From Lelliottia nimipressuralis (lineage in GTDB: Bacteria; Pseudomonadota; Gammaproteobacteria; Enterobacterales; Enterobacteriaceae): a stretch of DNA of 64,000 nucleotides. The DNA is taken from positions 124,001 through 188,000 of the forward strand of contig NZ_SDDX01000013.1 in NCBI RefSeq assembly GCF_004115925.1, written 5' to 3'. How positions within the stretch are numbered: the stretch's first letter is position 1; every line of letters begins with the position of its first letter. The notes below the pieces were generated by a model. The model did not search any database. It worked only from the letters and a program-made list of their open reading frames with translations, and was not told the origin of the DNA. Positions 1 to 12,178 of the stretch are shown piece after piece. The translations under genes were made by a program, and so were the position numbers.

Positions 1-979
1 CCTGCAGCGCATCGCCGACAATCGGCACATCGGCAGGAACCGTTTTGGAAATAGAGGTCGGGTCGATATCAATGTGCAGCACCGTCGCATTCGGACAGTA
101 CTTCGCCAGATTGTTGGTGGTGCGATCGTCAAAGCGCACGCCGACGGCAAAAATCACATCGGAATTGTGCATGGTCATATTGGCTTCATAGGTGCCATGC
201 ATACCCAACATACCCAGCGCCTGACGATGCGTGGCCGGAAAAGCACCCAACCCCATCAACGATGAAGCTACAGGCAAGTTTAATTTTTCGATTAATTCGC
301 GCAGCTGCGTATGACAGTGGGCATTCACAGCACCACCGCCGACGTAGACCACCGGTTTTTTCGCCGCAATCAGCGTTTGCAGCGCGCGTTTAATTTGGCC
401 TTTATGCCCCTGGGTCGTTGGATTATAGGAGCGCATGCTCACGGAATCGGGCCAGACGTAAGGGAGTTTATTGGTCGGATTCAAAATATCTTTTGGTAGA
501 TCGACCACCACCGGGCCAGGACGTCCACTGGCCGCCAGCCAGAAGGCTTTTTTCAGCACCCCTGGAATGTCTTCCGTTTGTTTGACCAGGAAGCTGTGCT
601 TCACCACCGGTCGGGAGATCCCCACCATGTCGCACTCCTGAAAGGCGTCGTAACCAATCAGCGAAGTGGCAACCTGTCCGGATAAAATGACCAGTGGGAT
701 GGAATCCATGTAGGCGGTGGCAATGCCGGTAATGGCGTTAGTTGCCCCAGGCCCTGAGGTGACGAGCACCACGCCCACCTCTCCGGTGGCACGTGCCAGA
801 CCATCAGCCATATGCACAGCGGCTTGCTCATGACGCACCAGCACATGATCGATACCGCCGACGGTGTGTAACGCATCGTAAATATCGAGGACCGCGCCTC
901 CGGGATAACCGAATACTTGCTTGACGCCCTGATCGATAAGTGACCGGACGACCATTTCGGCGCCAGACAACATCTCCAT
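1..979 (-). CDS. ilvI: Acetolactate synthase III large subunit, 5' part
   Basis: This is the N-terminal 326 codons of the catalytic subunit of acetohydroxyacid synthase III. The enzyme condenses two pyruvates, or pyruvate and 2-oxobutyrate, in the first common step of valine, leucine and isoleucine synthesis. The gene starts at an ATG at 979 preceded by a GGAGG at 986-990 and runs off the left edge. The product begins [10 protein letters not shown] and shows the ThDP-activating glutamate (Glu51 in VRHEQAA), the [13 protein letters not shown] segment (here [12 protein letters not shown]) and the SGPGATN loop of the family. No stop interrupts the visible part. The regulatory subunit ilvH would lie beyond the edge. 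The protein is almost identical to E. coli IlvI. Confidence 0.96.
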   Translation of the reverse strand, partial: MEMLSGAEMVVRSLIDQGVKQVFGYPGGAVLDIYDALHTVGGIDHVLVRHEQAAVHMADGLARATGEVGVVLVTSGPGATNAITGIATAYMDSIPLVILSGQVATSLIGYDAFQECDMVGISRPVVKHSFLVKQTEDIPGVLKKAFWLAASGRPGPVVVDLPKDILNPTNKLPYVWPDSVSMRSYNPTTQGHKGQIKRALQTLIAAKKPVVYVGGGAVNAHCHTQLRELIEKLNLPVASSLMGLGAFPATHRQALGMLGMHGTYEANMTMHNSDVIFAVGVRFDDRTTNNLAKYCPNATVLHIDIDPTSISKTVPADVPIVGDALQ

Positions 980-1307
980 GGTTTGCCTCCAGGCTTCTTG
1001 TTATAGACGAACAGAGGAATTCATTTCCTCGCCGTCTTGCTTTCCAGGGTTTCCCCTGTCTTTCATTTTTGCAGAGTGACCTTCACCTTAACCGCTCCCC
1101 ATGAGGCAGGCAATCAGCAAACGGAGGCGCGAAAAGAGGCGTAAAAGCAGAATACACAGGCATTATGACAAGATATGGTGAATTCCACTGGAATACACTT
1201 TTGTGATGATGGTTCATCGCTTAAATAGGCGGGGAATCAGTAATTCATCTATTTTTGCATGGAAAAAAGCGAAAGGAAAAATTCAATTCAGAATAAAATA
1301 CTACCCA
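980..1307 (-). promoter_or_regulatory. Upstream region of ilvI (probable ilvIH control region)
   Basis: This is non-coding, AT-rich DNA between the leuO terminator and the ilvI start. In E. coli the equivalent stretch carries the ilvIH promoter and several Lrp sites. I can see AT-rich tracts at 1190-1300 and a short inverted repeat (CAGGG-GAAA-CCCTG on the minus strand, near 1046-1063) in the presumed leader. I cannot place the promoter hexamers or Lrp sites with confidence. The assignment rests on position only. Confidence 0.35.
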
Positions 1308-1354
1308 TTAAAAAAATAACAGGATAAACCGGATGCATTGCACCGATTTATCCT
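1308..1354 (-). terminator. Rho-independent terminator of leuO
   Basis: Nine bases past the leuO stop, the minus strand has a 12-bp stem (AGGATAAATCGG paired with CCGGTTTATCCT, one G-U pair) with a 10-nt loop. It is followed by GTTATTTTTTTAATG. Confidence 0.8.
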
Positions 1355-1362
1355 GATGTGGA

Positions 1363-2307
1363 TTAGCGCCGACAAACACTGACTAACAGCTCTTCCATCC
1401 ACTGATGACCTTTATCTCGCCCGGCCGCTTCGTGCCACGAAAGATAACACGTTCGGCTATTGAGCTTCAGCGGCAGCGATAATATTTGCAGATTAAGCTG
1501 GGCAGAGAATTCTTCCGCCAGCCAGCGCGGAGCAATAGCAACAAGTTGAGTCTGCGAAACAATATTTAATACGCTCACCATGGCCATCCCCTGATACGCC
1601 ACACAGGCTTGTTTATCCGGTGTGTCATACCACGGCTGGCTAAATGACGCATATCTGTCGAGTGCCACAACAGCGTGCTGCTCATTATAAACATCATTTT
1701 CCAGTAATGGCCCGTTGATGCGCGGGTGAGATTTACTGGCGACTAACACCATTTCATCGTTAAACAGCGGCACACAAGAAAACTCCGGACGGCGAAACTC
1801 TTCGTAACCCAGAACAAATTCCGTTTCCTGATAACGTAACTGATGTTCAGTATTGTGGTTTAAGGAGGACTTAAATATGAGATGAATATTTGGGGCTATT
1901 TCTTCCACTTTATTATAGATAACGGAGGTCAGATAATTATCCAGCGGACTGCACACGCAGAGATGAAAAACACGCTCGCTGCTTAAAGGCTCGAAACCGG
2001 ACCCCGGCAGCTCATTCTGCACCAGTTGTAACGCCTGGCGAACAGACGCAAAAAGCTGATAAGCCCTTGCCGTAGGCTGGATGCCGCGGCCATATCGCAC
2101 GAATAGCTCGTCGTTAAACATTAGCTTCAGTCTGGCGACGGCATTACTCACTGCAGGCTGGGACATTCCCAACGCCTGTGCGGCTCTGGTAATATTTTGT
2201 TCCTGCATAACAGCATCAAAAACGGTTAATAAGTTAAGATCCACCGTACGTAGCTGAGGCCTGTTTGCTTCAATGGCGTGAGGCCGTTCATTTGTTTTTT
2301 CTAACAT
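1363..2307 (-). CDS. leuO: LysR-type global regulator LeuO
   Basis: This is a LysR-family DNA-binding regulator. In enterobacteria it antagonises H-NS silencing and controls many loci, including leuABCD and ilvIH. The winged HTH lies near the N-terminus ([18 protein letters not shown], then [14 protein letters not shown]) and a LysR substrate-binding domain follows. With the ATG at 2307 the protein has 314 residues, the family length, and a GGAG sits 8 nt upstream. A GTG at 2325, also with a good Shine-Dalgarno (GGGAG), would add six residues (MTVELD), so the start is not certain. It sits between ilvI and the divergent leu operon, as in E. coli. The AT-rich upstream DNA fits H-NS/LeuO control. 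Confidence 0.95.
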   Translation of the reverse strand: MLEKTNERPHAIEANRPQLRTVDLNLLTVFDAVMQEQNITRAAQALGMSQPAVSNAVARLKLMFNDELFVRYGRGIQPTARAYQLFASVRQALQLVQNELPGSGFEPLSSERVFHLCVCSPLDNYLTSVIYNKVEEIAPNIHLIFKSSLNHNTEHQLRYQETEFVLGYEEFRRPEFSCVPLFNDEMVLVASKSHPRINGPLLENDVYNEQHAVVALDRYASFSQPWYDTPDKQACVAYQGMAMVSVLNIVSQTQLVAIAPRWLAEEFSAQLNLQILSLPLKLNSRTCYLSWHEAAGRDKGHQWMEELLVSVCRR

Positions 2308-2940
2308 ATCTAACTCCACTGTCACGCTAAACTCCCTTTGACTTGGCGCAATAATAACTTTTAAAAATATTATTTATCATGCAGATAAAACCAGACAAAG
2401 AGAAAAGTTTAAAATTCGGAATATATAAAAACTCACGCCAAATAACAGGTGCAGGTATACACAAGCTCAAGCGTTAAAAATTTAAAAGTAATAACTAAAA
2501 CATTAGGAATAGAATGAAACCATAAATCCAATGAATAAACAACAAGCCTACAGGTAAACAATTATTTAAGTTTTCTTAAACTAATCCATCCTATCAACGG
2601 TTGTCCGTTAACATGTCATTATCATTGCTTGATTTTCATTCACCATTACCGCACCCAGACAGAATCCAACCCAATGATTTCAATGGTTTTAATAACCACA
2701 CCCTTTAAATTTCAGAAAATAATTAATTGAAACCAATTATATTAAATTTATTCCGGAAACGGTTTTAAAGTCCAAAATTAGACAATTTAAATAACGCCGT
2801 TGGGAAAACCTAGCACAATACGCTAAAGAACCAGGACCACAGTTATCATGGATCGCGGGCGTTTTTCGCCTCAGGGGTTGACTTGATTCCGCATATCCAG
2901 TACCACTAAAAGCATAACGCATTCATCTGGAGCCTGATTC
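2308..2940. promoter_or_regulatory. AT-rich divergent leuO / leuL control region
   Basis: This is about 630 bp of very AT-rich DNA between leuO and leuL. Near the leu end a promoter reads TTGACT (2878-2883), a 17-bp spacer, then TACCAC (2901-2906). It matches the position and spacing of the E. coli leu promoter. GGAG at 2929-2932 is the leuL ribosome site. The rest has no convincing ORF. In Salmonella this interval holds H-NS and LeuO sites that relay transcriptional activity between ilvIH, leuO and leuABCD. A similar role here is inferred from position and composition. Confidence 0.6.
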
Positions 2941-3027
2941 ATGATTCGTACCGTTCGTTTCCTCAGCCTACTACTACTAAACGCATCCACTGTGCGCGGT
3001 AGGCTGGCGGGCGAAATTCAACGTTGA
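2941..3027 (+). CDS. leuL: leu operon leader peptide
   Basis: This is a 28-codon leader ORF (begins MIRTVRFLSLLLLNAST) immediately upstream of the attenuator. It carries CTC-AGC-CTA-CTA-CTA-CTA, that is four consecutive rare CTA leucine codons at positions 10-13. Ribosome stalling at these codons when charged Leu-tRNA is scarce favours the antiterminator and expression of leuABCD. The start is an ATG with GGAG 8 nt upstream. The codon layout is the same as in E. coli leuL. Confidence 0.93.
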   Translation: MIRTVRFLSLLLLNASTVRGRLAGEIQR

Positions 3028-3043
3028 ATCGTCTCCGGTAAAC

Positions 3044-3074
3044 AAAAAACCCGCGCCATTGCGCGGGTTTTTTT
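3044..3074 (+). terminator. leu operon attenuator
   Basis: A GC-rich hairpin, CCCGCGC / GCGCGGG with loop CATT (3050-3067), is followed by seven T. It sits between leuL and leuA in the position of the leucine attenuator. Confidence 0.9.
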
Positions 3075-3117
3075 ATGCTCGTAGCAAGGCGCCCCAGGAC
3101 AGACAAGGACCAAACCC

Positions 3118-5780
<2,663 letters not shown>

Positions 5781-5782
5781 TC

Positions 5783-7183
5783 ATGGCGAAGACGTTATAC
5801 GAAAAATTGTTTGATGCGCACGTAGTCTACTCGGCACCAAACGAAACCCCGCTGCTGTACATTGACCGTCATCTGGTGCACGAAGTGACATCACCGCAGG
5901 CCTTTGACGGTCTGCGCGCGCACAATCGTCCCGTTCGCCAGCCGGGTAAAACCTTCGCCACGATGGATCACAACGTGTCGACTCAGACCAAAGACATCAA
6001 CGCGTCGGGCGAGATGGCGCGTATCCAGATGCAGGAGCTGATTAAGAACTGCAACGCCTTCGGCGTTGAGCTGTACGATTTGAACCACCCGTATCAGGGC
6101 ATCGTCCACGTAATGGGTCCTGAGCAGGGCATCACCCTGCCGGGAATGACCATCGTCTGCGGCGACTCCCACACCGCCACGCACGGCGCGTTCGGTGCGC
6201 TGGCGTTTGGTATCGGAACCTCCGAAGTCGAGCACGTTCTGGCGACGCAAACCCTGAAACAGGGCCGCGCGAAAACCATGAAAATCGAAGTCAAAGGTCA
6301 GGCGGCGGCAGGTATCACCGCGAAAGACATCGTGCTGGCGATTATCGGTAAAACCGGCAGCGCAGGCGGAACCGGTCACGTGGTGGAGTTTTGCGGCGAT
6401 GCTATCCGTGCATTGAGCATGGAAGGCCGTATGACCCTGTGCAACATGGCGATCGAGATGGGTGCTAAAGCCGGTCTGGTCGCACCGGACGAGACCACTT
6501 TCAACTATGTGAAAGGCCGTCTGCACGCGCCGAAAGGCAAAGATTTTGACGAGGCGGTGGAATACTGGAAAACCCTGCAAACCGACGACGGCGCGACATT
6601 CGATACCGTTGTCACCCTGCAGGCAGAAGAGATCGCACCGCAGGTTACCTGGGGTACCAACCCAGGCCAGGTGATTTCCGTTAACGACAACATTCCCGAT
6701 CCGGCCTCCTTTGCCGATCCGGTGGAACGCGCAAGCGCCGAAAAAGCGCTGGCGTACATGGGCCTGAAACCGGGCATTCCGCTGACCGACGTGGCAATCG
6801 ACAAAGTGTTTATCGGCTCCTGCACCAACTCTCGCATCGAAGATTTGCGTGCAGCAGCAGAAATTGCCAAAGGCCGTAAAGTCGCGCCCGGCGTGCAGGC
6901 GCTGGTCGTGCCAGGCTCTGGCCCGGTGAAAGCCCAGGCTGAAGCTGAAGGGCTGGATAAGATCTTTATCGAAGCCGGTTTTGAGTGGCGCTTACCGGGC
7001 TGCTCCATGTGTCTGGCCATGAACAACGACCGTCTGAACCCGGGCGAGCGCTGCGCCTCCACCAGCAACCGTAACTTTGAAGGCCGTCAGGGCCGCGGTG
7101 GACGTACCCATCTGGTCAGCCCGGCAATGGCAGCGGCTGCCGCTGTGACCGGCCATTTTGCTGATATTCGTGGTTTGAAATAA
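5783..7183 (+). CDS. leuC: 3-isopropylmalate dehydratase large subunit
   Basis: This is the [4Fe-4S] subunit of isopropylmalate isomerase, an aconitase-superfamily enzyme that converts 2- to 3-isopropylmalate together with LeuD. The protein has the usual 466 residues. The three cluster cysteines are visible in [12 protein letters not shown] and in [13 protein letters not shown]. It lies 2 nt after leuB and 10 nt before leuD. Confidence 0.97.
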   Translation: MAKTLYEKLFDAHVVYSAPNETPLLYIDRHLVHEVTSPQAFDGLRAHNRPVRQPGKTFATMDHNVSTQTKDINASGEMARIQMQELIKNCNAFGVELYDLNHPYQGIVHVMGPEQGITLPGMTIVCGDSHTATHGAFGALAFGIGTSEVEHVLATQTLKQGRAKTMKIEVKGQAAAGITAKDIVLAIIGKTGSAGGTGHVVEFCGDAIRALSMEGRMTLCNMAIEMGAKAGLVAPDETTFNYVKGRLHAPKGKDFDEAVEYWKTLQTDDGATFDTVVTLQAEEIAPQVTWGTNPGQVISVNDNIPDPASFADPVERASAEKALAYMGLKPGIPLTDVAIDKVFIGSCTNSRIEDLRAAAEIAKGRKVAPGVQALVVPGSGPVKAQAEAEGLDKIFIEAGFEWRLPGCSMCLAMNNDRLNPGERCASTSNRNFEGRQGRGGRTHLVSPAMAAAAAVTGHFADIRGLK

Positions 7184-7193
7184 GGAGACAATC

Positions 7194-7799
7194 ATGGCAG
7201 AGAAATTTACCCAACATACGGGTCTGGTTGTCCCGCTGGATGCGGCGAACGTCGATACGGACGCCATCATTCCCAAGCAGTTCTTACAGAAAGTGACCCG
7301 CACAGGCTTTGGCGCGCATCTGTTCAACGACTGGCGTTTTCTCGACGATCAGGGCCAGCAGCCGAATCCCGAGTTCGTTCTGAACTTCCCGGAATTTAAA
7401 GGCGCATCGATCCTGTTAGCCCGCGAAAACTTTGGCTGTGGCTCATCCCGCGAACACGCCCCGTGGGCGCTGACGGACTACGGTTTTAAAGTGGTGATCG
7501 CCCCGAGCTTTGCCGACATCTTTTACGGCAACAGCTTCAACAACCAGTTGCTGCCGGTGACGCTGACCGACGAACAGGTCGATGAGCTGTTCGCGCTGGT
7601 GAAGGCGAATCCGGGCATTTCGTTTGAAGTGGATCTGGAAGCGCAGGTGGTGAAAGCGGGTGACAGAACTTACAGCTTTAAAATCGACGACTTCCGCCGT
7701 CACTGCATGATCAACGGCCTCGACAGCATTGGTTTGACCCTGCAGCACGAAGCCTCCATTGCAGCCTACGAAAACAAACAACCGGCGTTTATGCGCTAA
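7194..7799 (+). CDS. leuD: 3-isopropylmalate dehydratase small subunit
   Basis: This is the swivelling-domain subunit that completes the LeuCD isomerase. It is 201 residues, with the family segment [19 protein letters not shown] around residues 67-85 and NSFNNQLLP further on. It is the last gene of leuABCD and is preceded by a strong AAGGAG. A bidirectional terminator follows directly. Confidence 0.97.
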   Translation: MAEKFTQHTGLVVPLDAANVDTDAIIPKQFLQKVTRTGFGAHLFNDWRFLDDQGQQPNPEFVLNFPEFKGASILLARENFGCGSSREHAPWALTDYGFKVVIAPSFADIFYGNSFNNQLLPVTLTDEQVDELFALVKANPGISFEVDLEAQVVKAGDRTYSFKIDDFRRHCMINGLDSIGLTLQHEASIAAYENKQPAFMR

Positions 7800-7804
7800 C
7801 GAAA

Positions 7805-7833
7805 AAGGCCCGCGCAAGCGGGCCTTTTTGTTT
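7805..7833. terminator. Bidirectional terminator between leuD and setA
   Basis: GGCCCGC-GCAA-GCGGGCC (7807-7824) is flanked by AAAAA on the left and TTTTTGTTT on the right, so it can terminate both convergent transcripts. The right T-run overlaps the setA stop codon. Confidence 0.85.
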
Positions 7834-9010
7834 AACTCTCTTTGACGCGAAGCGTCAGCGCCAGCGTCACCAGCGAGATCCCCGCAATCACCCAATACAC
7901 GGCAAAGTGACCATAGCTTTGCGCCAGCGCCCCCTGAATCACCCCCGCCAGAATCACCCCTGTCGAAATACTGTTGGTGAATAACGTCGTGGCAGATCCC
8001 GCCCGTCCGGGCATCAGGTCCTGGAACCACAGCATCCCAATCCCGGCGACAATGCCGATAAAAATCGCGTTAAACAGCTGTAACGCCAGCAGCGCTTCGC
8101 GACTGTGAAACAGGATCAATCCCAGGTAAAACAGGACGCCAGCCGCTACCGCAACCACCATCATCCGGCGTTTGCCAACGCGCTTCACGTAGAAGCCCGC
8201 GAGGATCATCGCCGGGATTTCCAGCCCGGCGGCGGTGCCCATTAAGATCCCGGCGAGCTTATCCGGCAGCCCCAGATCGCTGCTGATCCACAGGGGCATA
8301 TCGATGATATACATGGTGTTGCAGGTCCACATCAGCGTCGAGGCTATAAACAACATGCGCACGTTTTTATTGTGCCAGCCGCTCACCTGGGTGACGGGCG
8401 TATCCGCCGCCTGCTCCACCCGGGCGACCGACGGCAGCACAAAGGCGATCAGCGCCAGGCTGATGGCAAAAATCCCGGCCGCAATGGAGAACATCACCGT
8501 AAAGCCGTAATTCAGCGCCAGCATAAAGGCCAGCGGCGGGCCGATCACCCACGTCAGGGAGAGCTGTGCACGCATCACCGAGCTGAACATCACTACTTCC
8601 CGCGCCGAGCTGTCCGCGTACTCACGGGCGAGCGCAAAAAGCTGCGGCATGGCGGTATTGGCGAGCGAGGCCAGCAGCACCCCGCAGGTGAGCAGCGTCA
8701 GATAGTGACGGTTGAAGGCAAACAGCAGAGCGTTGCCGATGGCCATCGCGCAACAGAACAGAATTAATTTGCGGCGATCGCCCTGGCTGTCGGATCGTTT
8801 TGCCAGCCACAGGCTAACCAGGATCCCGGCAATGGCGTTGACCGTGTAAAACAGGCCCACCCAGAAAGGCTGTGCGCCCACCTCACGACTCAGGAACAGG
8901 CTCAGGGTCGGCGCCTGTAGCGCCCCCGCGACGCCCATCATAAAGGCCACCAGCATAAAAGCGGCATACACGCCGTTCAGGCGGCGGCCCATCGTCATCA
9001 ACCAGAGCAT
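7832..9010 (-). CDS. setA: Sugar efflux transporter SetA (MFS)
   Basis: This is a 12-helix major-facilitator exporter of glucosides and sugar analogues. In E. coli it is co-expressed with SgrS during glucose-phosphate stress. The ATG at 9010 gives 392 residues (MLWLMTMGRRLNGVYAAFML), the E. coli length, with AAGGA 8 nt upstream. A longer in-frame reading exists but would run back through the sgrS terminator. Typical MFS loops are present (SLWLAKRSDSQGDRRKL between helices 2 and 3). It lies downstream of sgrS on the same strand, so read-through from sgrS is a likely source of expression. Confidence 0.95.
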   Translation of the reverse strand: MLWLMTMGRRLNGVYAAFMLVAFMMGVAGALQAPTLSLFLSREVGAQPFWVGLFYTVNAIAGILVSLWLAKRSDSQGDRRKLILFCCAMAIGNALLFAFNRHYLTLLTCGVLLASLANTAMPQLFALAREYADSSAREVVMFSSVMRAQLSLTWVIGPPLAFMLALNYGFTVMFSIAAGIFAISLALIAFVLPSVARVEQAADTPVTQVSGWHNKNVRMLFIASTLMWTCNTMYIIDMPLWISSDLGLPDKLAGILMGTAAGLEIPAMILAGFYVKRVGKRRMMVVAVAAGVLFYLGLILFHSREALLALQLFNAIFIGIVAGIGMLWFQDLMPGRAGSATTLFTNSISTGVILAGVIQGALAQSYGHFAVYWVIAGISLVTLALTLRVKES

Positions 9011-9058
9011 GCGCAGTTCCTTGTCAAAGAGGAGCGAAATGGAGAGGCAGTGTAAACG

Positions 9059-9303
9059 AAAAAAACCAGCAAAAACATTTTGCTGGCGGGTGATAAGCAC
9101 CAATACTCAGTCACACATGATCGAGGCGAGTCAGCGGTCAGAGGTCGATTTCGTAACGTCCCACTGCATCAGATCTTCAAGCATTTTCAGGCGCTGTTCT
9201 GCGCACTGGCGGGCCAGCCAGGACACTCCCTTTGTCGCTGAAAAGTAGTGCTGATAAAACTGACGTGCGGTAGACCTCTTCATATTTACCTCCTCACTTC
9301 AAC
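9059..9303 (-). ncRNA. sgrS: SgrS small RNA (dual-function, encodes SgrT)
   Basis: This is an Hfq-dependent small RNA made during sugar-phosphate stress that represses ptsG and related mRNAs by base pairing. The diagnostic pairing region GTGTGACTGAGTATTGGTG is intact at 9098-9116 (minus strand). It is followed by the CACCCGCCAGC segment and a terminator with a 9-bp stem and seven T (9059-9086). The 5' part contains sgrT. The gene is divergent from sgrR, its activator, as in E. coli. The 3' end is well defined. The 5' end (about 9300) is estimated from the distance to sgrT in E. coli. Confidence 0.93.
9131..9283 (-). CDS. sgrT: SgrT, inhibitor of glucose PTS transport
   Basis: This is a small protein encoded within SgrS that blocks glucose uptake by the PtsG (EIICB-Glc) permease. 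The ORF is 50 codons. Residues 7-18 (RQFYQHYFSATK) and the C-terminal part (LKMLEDLMQWD) match known SgrT proteins. The ATG at 9283 has an unusually strong GGAGG 5-9 nt upstream. Relative to the 43-residue E. coli protein it has six extra N-terminal residues (MKRSTA) and a different tail (VTKSTSDR). Confidence 0.9.
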   Translation of the reverse strand: MKRSTARQFYQHYFSATKGVSWLARQCAEQRLKMLEDLMQWDVTKSTSDR

Positions 9304-9370
9304 AAGGAGGATTATTGGCTTAATATGAGGATTAATAAATTGCTGATTTTTTGTCAGGAGTTCCCCTTTT

Positions 9371-11026
9371 ATGCCGTCTGGTCGTCTGCAACAACAATTC
9401 ATCCGCCTCTGGCAGTGCTGCGAAGGCCAGTCAAAAGAGACCACGCTGAACGAGCTGGCGGAACTGCTGAACTGCTCGCGCCGCCACATGCGCACGCTAC
9501 TGAACACCATGCAGCAGCAGGGCTGGCTGAACTGGGAGGCGGAGGCAGGGCGTGGAAAGCGTTCGCGCTTAACCTTCCTCTATACCGGTCTGGCCTTACA
9601 ACAGCAGCGCGCCGAAGACCTGCTGGAGCAGGACCGCATCGATCAGCTGGTGCAGCTGGTGGGCGATAAAGCCGCCGTACGCCAGATGCTGGTCTCCCAT
9701 CTGGGCCGCAGCTTCCGCCAGGGAAAGCATATCCTGCGCGTGCTCTACTACCGTCCGATGAAAAACCTGCTGCCGGGCACGGCGCTACGCCGCTCCGAAA
9801 CGCACATGGCGCGACAAATCTTTAGCGGCCTGACGCGCATAAATGAGGAAAACGGGGAACTGGAAGCCGACATCGCGCACCACTGGCAGCAACTTTCTCC
9901 GCTGCACTGGCGCTTTTTTTTGCGTCCCGGCATCCATTTTCACCATGGCCGCGAGCTGGAGATGAACGATGTGATCGCTTCTCTGCAGCGCGCTCGCGGG
10001 CTGCCGCTCTACTCCCACATCGCACACATTCACTCTCCCACCGCCTGGACGCTGGATATCGAGCTTTCCGAGCCTGACCAGTGGCTGCCGTGGCTGATGG
10101 GCTATGTCCCGTCCATGATTTTGCCTCATGAATGGGAGAGCATGCCCAGTTTCGCCAGCCAGCCCGTCGGCACCGGCCCTTACGCCGTGATGCGCAATAA
10201 CAGTAACCAGTTGAAAATCCGCGCCTTCGATGACTACTTTGGCTACCGCGCGCTGATTGACGAGGTGAATGTCTGGGTGCTGCCGGACATCAGCGAAGAG
10301 TTTAGCCCCGGCCTGACGCTGGAAGGCCCGACCGAAGGCGAAAAAGCCGTCGAAAGTCGCCTCGAAGAGGGCTGCTACTATCTGCTGTTTGACGCCCGCA
10401 CCCACCGGGGTGCCAGCAGCGAGGTGCGCCAGTGGATAAGCCAGATCCTCGCCCCCGCCAATCTGATCTATCAGGCGGAAGACCAGCACCAGACCTACTG
10501 GTTCCCGGCCTACGGGCTGCTGCCTCGCTGGCACCACGCCCGTCCTGGGCGCGGCGAAAAGCCCGCCGGGCTGGAAACCATTACCCTCACCTATTATCGC
10601 GAACACGTTGAGCACCGCTTTATTGCGCGCATCATGAGCAAACTGCTGGCTGCGGAAGGCGTGACGCTGGAAATTCAGGAGGTGGATTACGATGAATGGC
10701 ATCGCGGCGAAGCGGTGAGCGATATCTGGCTCAACAGCGCGAACTTCACTCTGCCGCTCGATTTCTCGCTCTTCTCGCACCTGTATGAGATCCCGCTGAT
10801 CCAGCACTGCATTGCCCGCGACTGGCAGCAGGACGCCGCTCAGTGGCGCGCCGGAGAGATGAATCTGGCGGTCTGGTGCCAGCAGTTGCTGTCCCAGCAG
10901 GCGATGGTACCGCTGATCCACCACTGGCTGATGATCCAGGGACAGCGCAGTATGCGCGGCTTACGCATGAACACGCTCGGCTGGTTTGACTTTAAATCCG
11001 CCTGGTTTGCGCCGCCGGAACCATAA
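9371..11026 (+). CDS. sgrR: SgrR, activator of sgrS
   Basis: This transcription factor of the glucose-phosphate stress response activates sgrS. It has 551 residues, identical in length to E. coli SgrR. An N-terminal winged helix ([21 protein letters not shown], about residues 24-44) is joined to a periplasmic-binding-protein-like domain (SBP type 5) from about residue 160 that is thought to sense a sugar-phosphate signal. There is no signal peptide, so the binding domain is cytoplasmic. The ATG at 9371 has AGGAG 10 nt upstream. It is divergent from sgrS. Confidence 0.96.
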   Translation: MPSGRLQQQFIRLWQCCEGQSKETTLNELAELLNCSRRHMRTLLNTMQQQGWLNWEAEAGRGKRSRLTFLYTGLALQQQRAEDLLEQDRIDQLVQLVGDKAAVRQMLVSHLGRSFRQGKHILRVLYYRPMKNLLPGTALRRSETHMARQIFSGLTRINEENGELEADIAHHWQQLSPLHWRFFLRPGIHFHHGRELEMNDVIASLQRARGLPLYSHIAHIHSPTAWTLDIELSEPDQWLPWLMGYVPSMILPHEWESMPSFASQPVGTGPYAVMRNNSNQLKIRAFDDYFGYRALIDEVNVWVLPDISEEFSPGLTLEGPTEGEKAVESRLEEGCYYLLFDARTHRGASSEVRQWISQILAPANLIYQAEDQHQTYWFPAYGLLPRWHHARPGRGEKPAGLETITLTYYREHVEHRFIARIMSKLLAAEGVTLEIQEVDYDEWHRGEAVSDIWLNSANFTLPLDFSLFSHLYEIPLIQHCIARDWQQDAAQWRAGEMNLAVWCQQLLSQQAMVPLIHHWLMIQGQRSMRGLRMNTLGWFDFKSAWFAPPEP

Positions 11027-11067
11027 CACTTTCGTAATATTCACCAAATCATTACAATACCGCCGTT

Positions 11068-11152
11068 CTCAACGGGGTGCTGCATCGATGATGTGCGCTG
11101 AGATAATACCCGTCGAACCTGATCCGGATAACGCCGGCGAAGGGATTTGAGG
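11068..11152 (+). promoter_or_regulatory. TPP riboswitch (thi box)
   Basis: The aptamer core is recognisable: ACGGGGTGC at 11072-11080, CTGAGATAATACCCGT at 11099-11114, GAACCTGATCCGGATAA at 11115-11131, and GCCGGCGAAGGGAT at 11133-11146. It precedes thiB by about 40 nt, so thiamine pyrophosphate binding probably hides the thiB ribosome site or stops transcription. Confidence 0.95.
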
Positions 11153-11194
11153 CTGTCGCTCAAAATCCTTTGCCACTCAACTTTGAGGTGCAAA

Positions 11195-12178
11195 GTGTTA
11201 AAAAAAGTTCTCCCCCTGCTGGCGCTCTTCGCGCTGCCTGCGTTTGCCAAGCCCGTTTTAACGGTCTACACCTACGACTCCTTTGCCGCCGACTGGGGCC
11301 CAGGCCCGGTGGTCAAAAAAGCTTTTGAAGCCGACTGTCACTGCGAACTGAAATTCGTGGCGCTGGAAGATGGCGTTTCGCTGCTCAACCGTCTGCGGAT
11401 GGAGGGCAAAAACAGCAAGGCCGACGTGGTGCTGGGCCTGGATAACAACCTGCTGGAAGCGGCCTCGCAAACCAAACTCTTTGCCAAAAGCGGTATCGCA
11501 GCCGATGCGGTGAACGTTCCGGGCGGCTGGAAAAACGACACCTTTGTCCCCTTCGATTACGGTTACTTCGCCTTCGTCTACGATAAAAACAAGCTGAAGA
11601 ATCCGCCGAAAAGCCTGAAAGAGCTGGTCGAGAGCGACCAGAAATGGCGCGTGATTTATCAGGACCCACGCACCAGCACACCGGGCCTTGGCCTGCTGCT
11701 GTGGATGCAAAAAGTGTACGGCGACAAAGCGCCGGAAGCCTGGCAAAAACTGGCGGCGAAAACCGTCACCGTCACTAAAGGCTGGAGCGAAGCCTACGGC
11801 CTGTTCCTGAAAGGCGAAAGCGATCTGGTCCTGAGCTACACCACCTCGCCGGCCTACCACATTATCGAAGAGAAAAAAGACAACTACGCCGCCGCTAACT
11901 TTGCCGAAGGCCACTATCTGCAGGTGGAAGTCGCCGCCCGCACCGCGGCCAGCAAAGAGTCGGAACTGGCCGAGAAGTTCCTGAAATTTATGGTCTCGCC
12001 CGCGTTCCAGAACGCCGTCCCGACGGGCAACTGGATGTATCCGGTGACCGACGTGAAACTGCCTGCGGGCTTCGATCAGTTGAGCAAACCGCAAACCACG
12101 CTGGAGTTCACCCCGCAGCAGGTTTCCACTCAACGCGCCGCCTGGATCAGTGAATGGCAACGCGCCGTCAGCCGCTAA
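11195..12178 (+). CDS. thiB: Thiamine/TPP-binding periplasmic protein
   Basis: This is the substrate-binding protein of the ThiBPQ ABC importer, which captures thiamine, TMP and TPP in the periplasm. The GTG at 11195 with GAGGTG just upstream gives 327 residues, as in E. coli TbpA. An in-frame ATG 48 nt earlier would lie within the riboswitch and destroy the signal peptide. The signal sequence is LKKVLPLLALFALPAFA, with the mature protein starting at KPVLTVYTYDSF. The stop overlaps thiP by 25 nt. Confidence 0.95.
   Translation: MLKKVLPLLALFALPAFAKPVLTVYTYDSFAADWGPGPVVKKAFEADCHCELKFVALEDGVSLLNRLRMEGKNSKADVVLGLDNNLLEAASQTKLFAKSGIAADAVNVPGGWKNDTFVPFDYGYFAFVYDKNKLKNPPKSLKELVESDQKWRVIYQDPRTSTPGLGLLLWMQKVYGDKAPEAWQKLAAKTVTVTKGWSEAYGLFLKGESDLVLSYTTSPAYHIIEEKKDNYAAANFAEGHYLQVEVAARTAASKESELAEKFLKFMVSPAFQNAVPTGNWMYPVTDVKLPAGFDQLSKPQTTLEFTPQQVSTQRAAWISEWQRAVSR

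Noticed and set aside
658..876. 72-codon minus-strand ORF within ilvI
   Set aside because: It is out of frame inside ilvI, whose own frame is open and highly conserved through this part.
2737..2922. 61-codon minus-strand ORF in the leuO-leuL gap
   Set aside because: It overlaps the leu promoter, has no Shine-Dalgarno and resembles nothing; AT-rich DNA gives such frames by chance.
9325..9669. Plus-strand ORF overlapping the sgrR start
   Set aside because: It is out of frame with sgrR, which matches E. coli SgrR along its full length.
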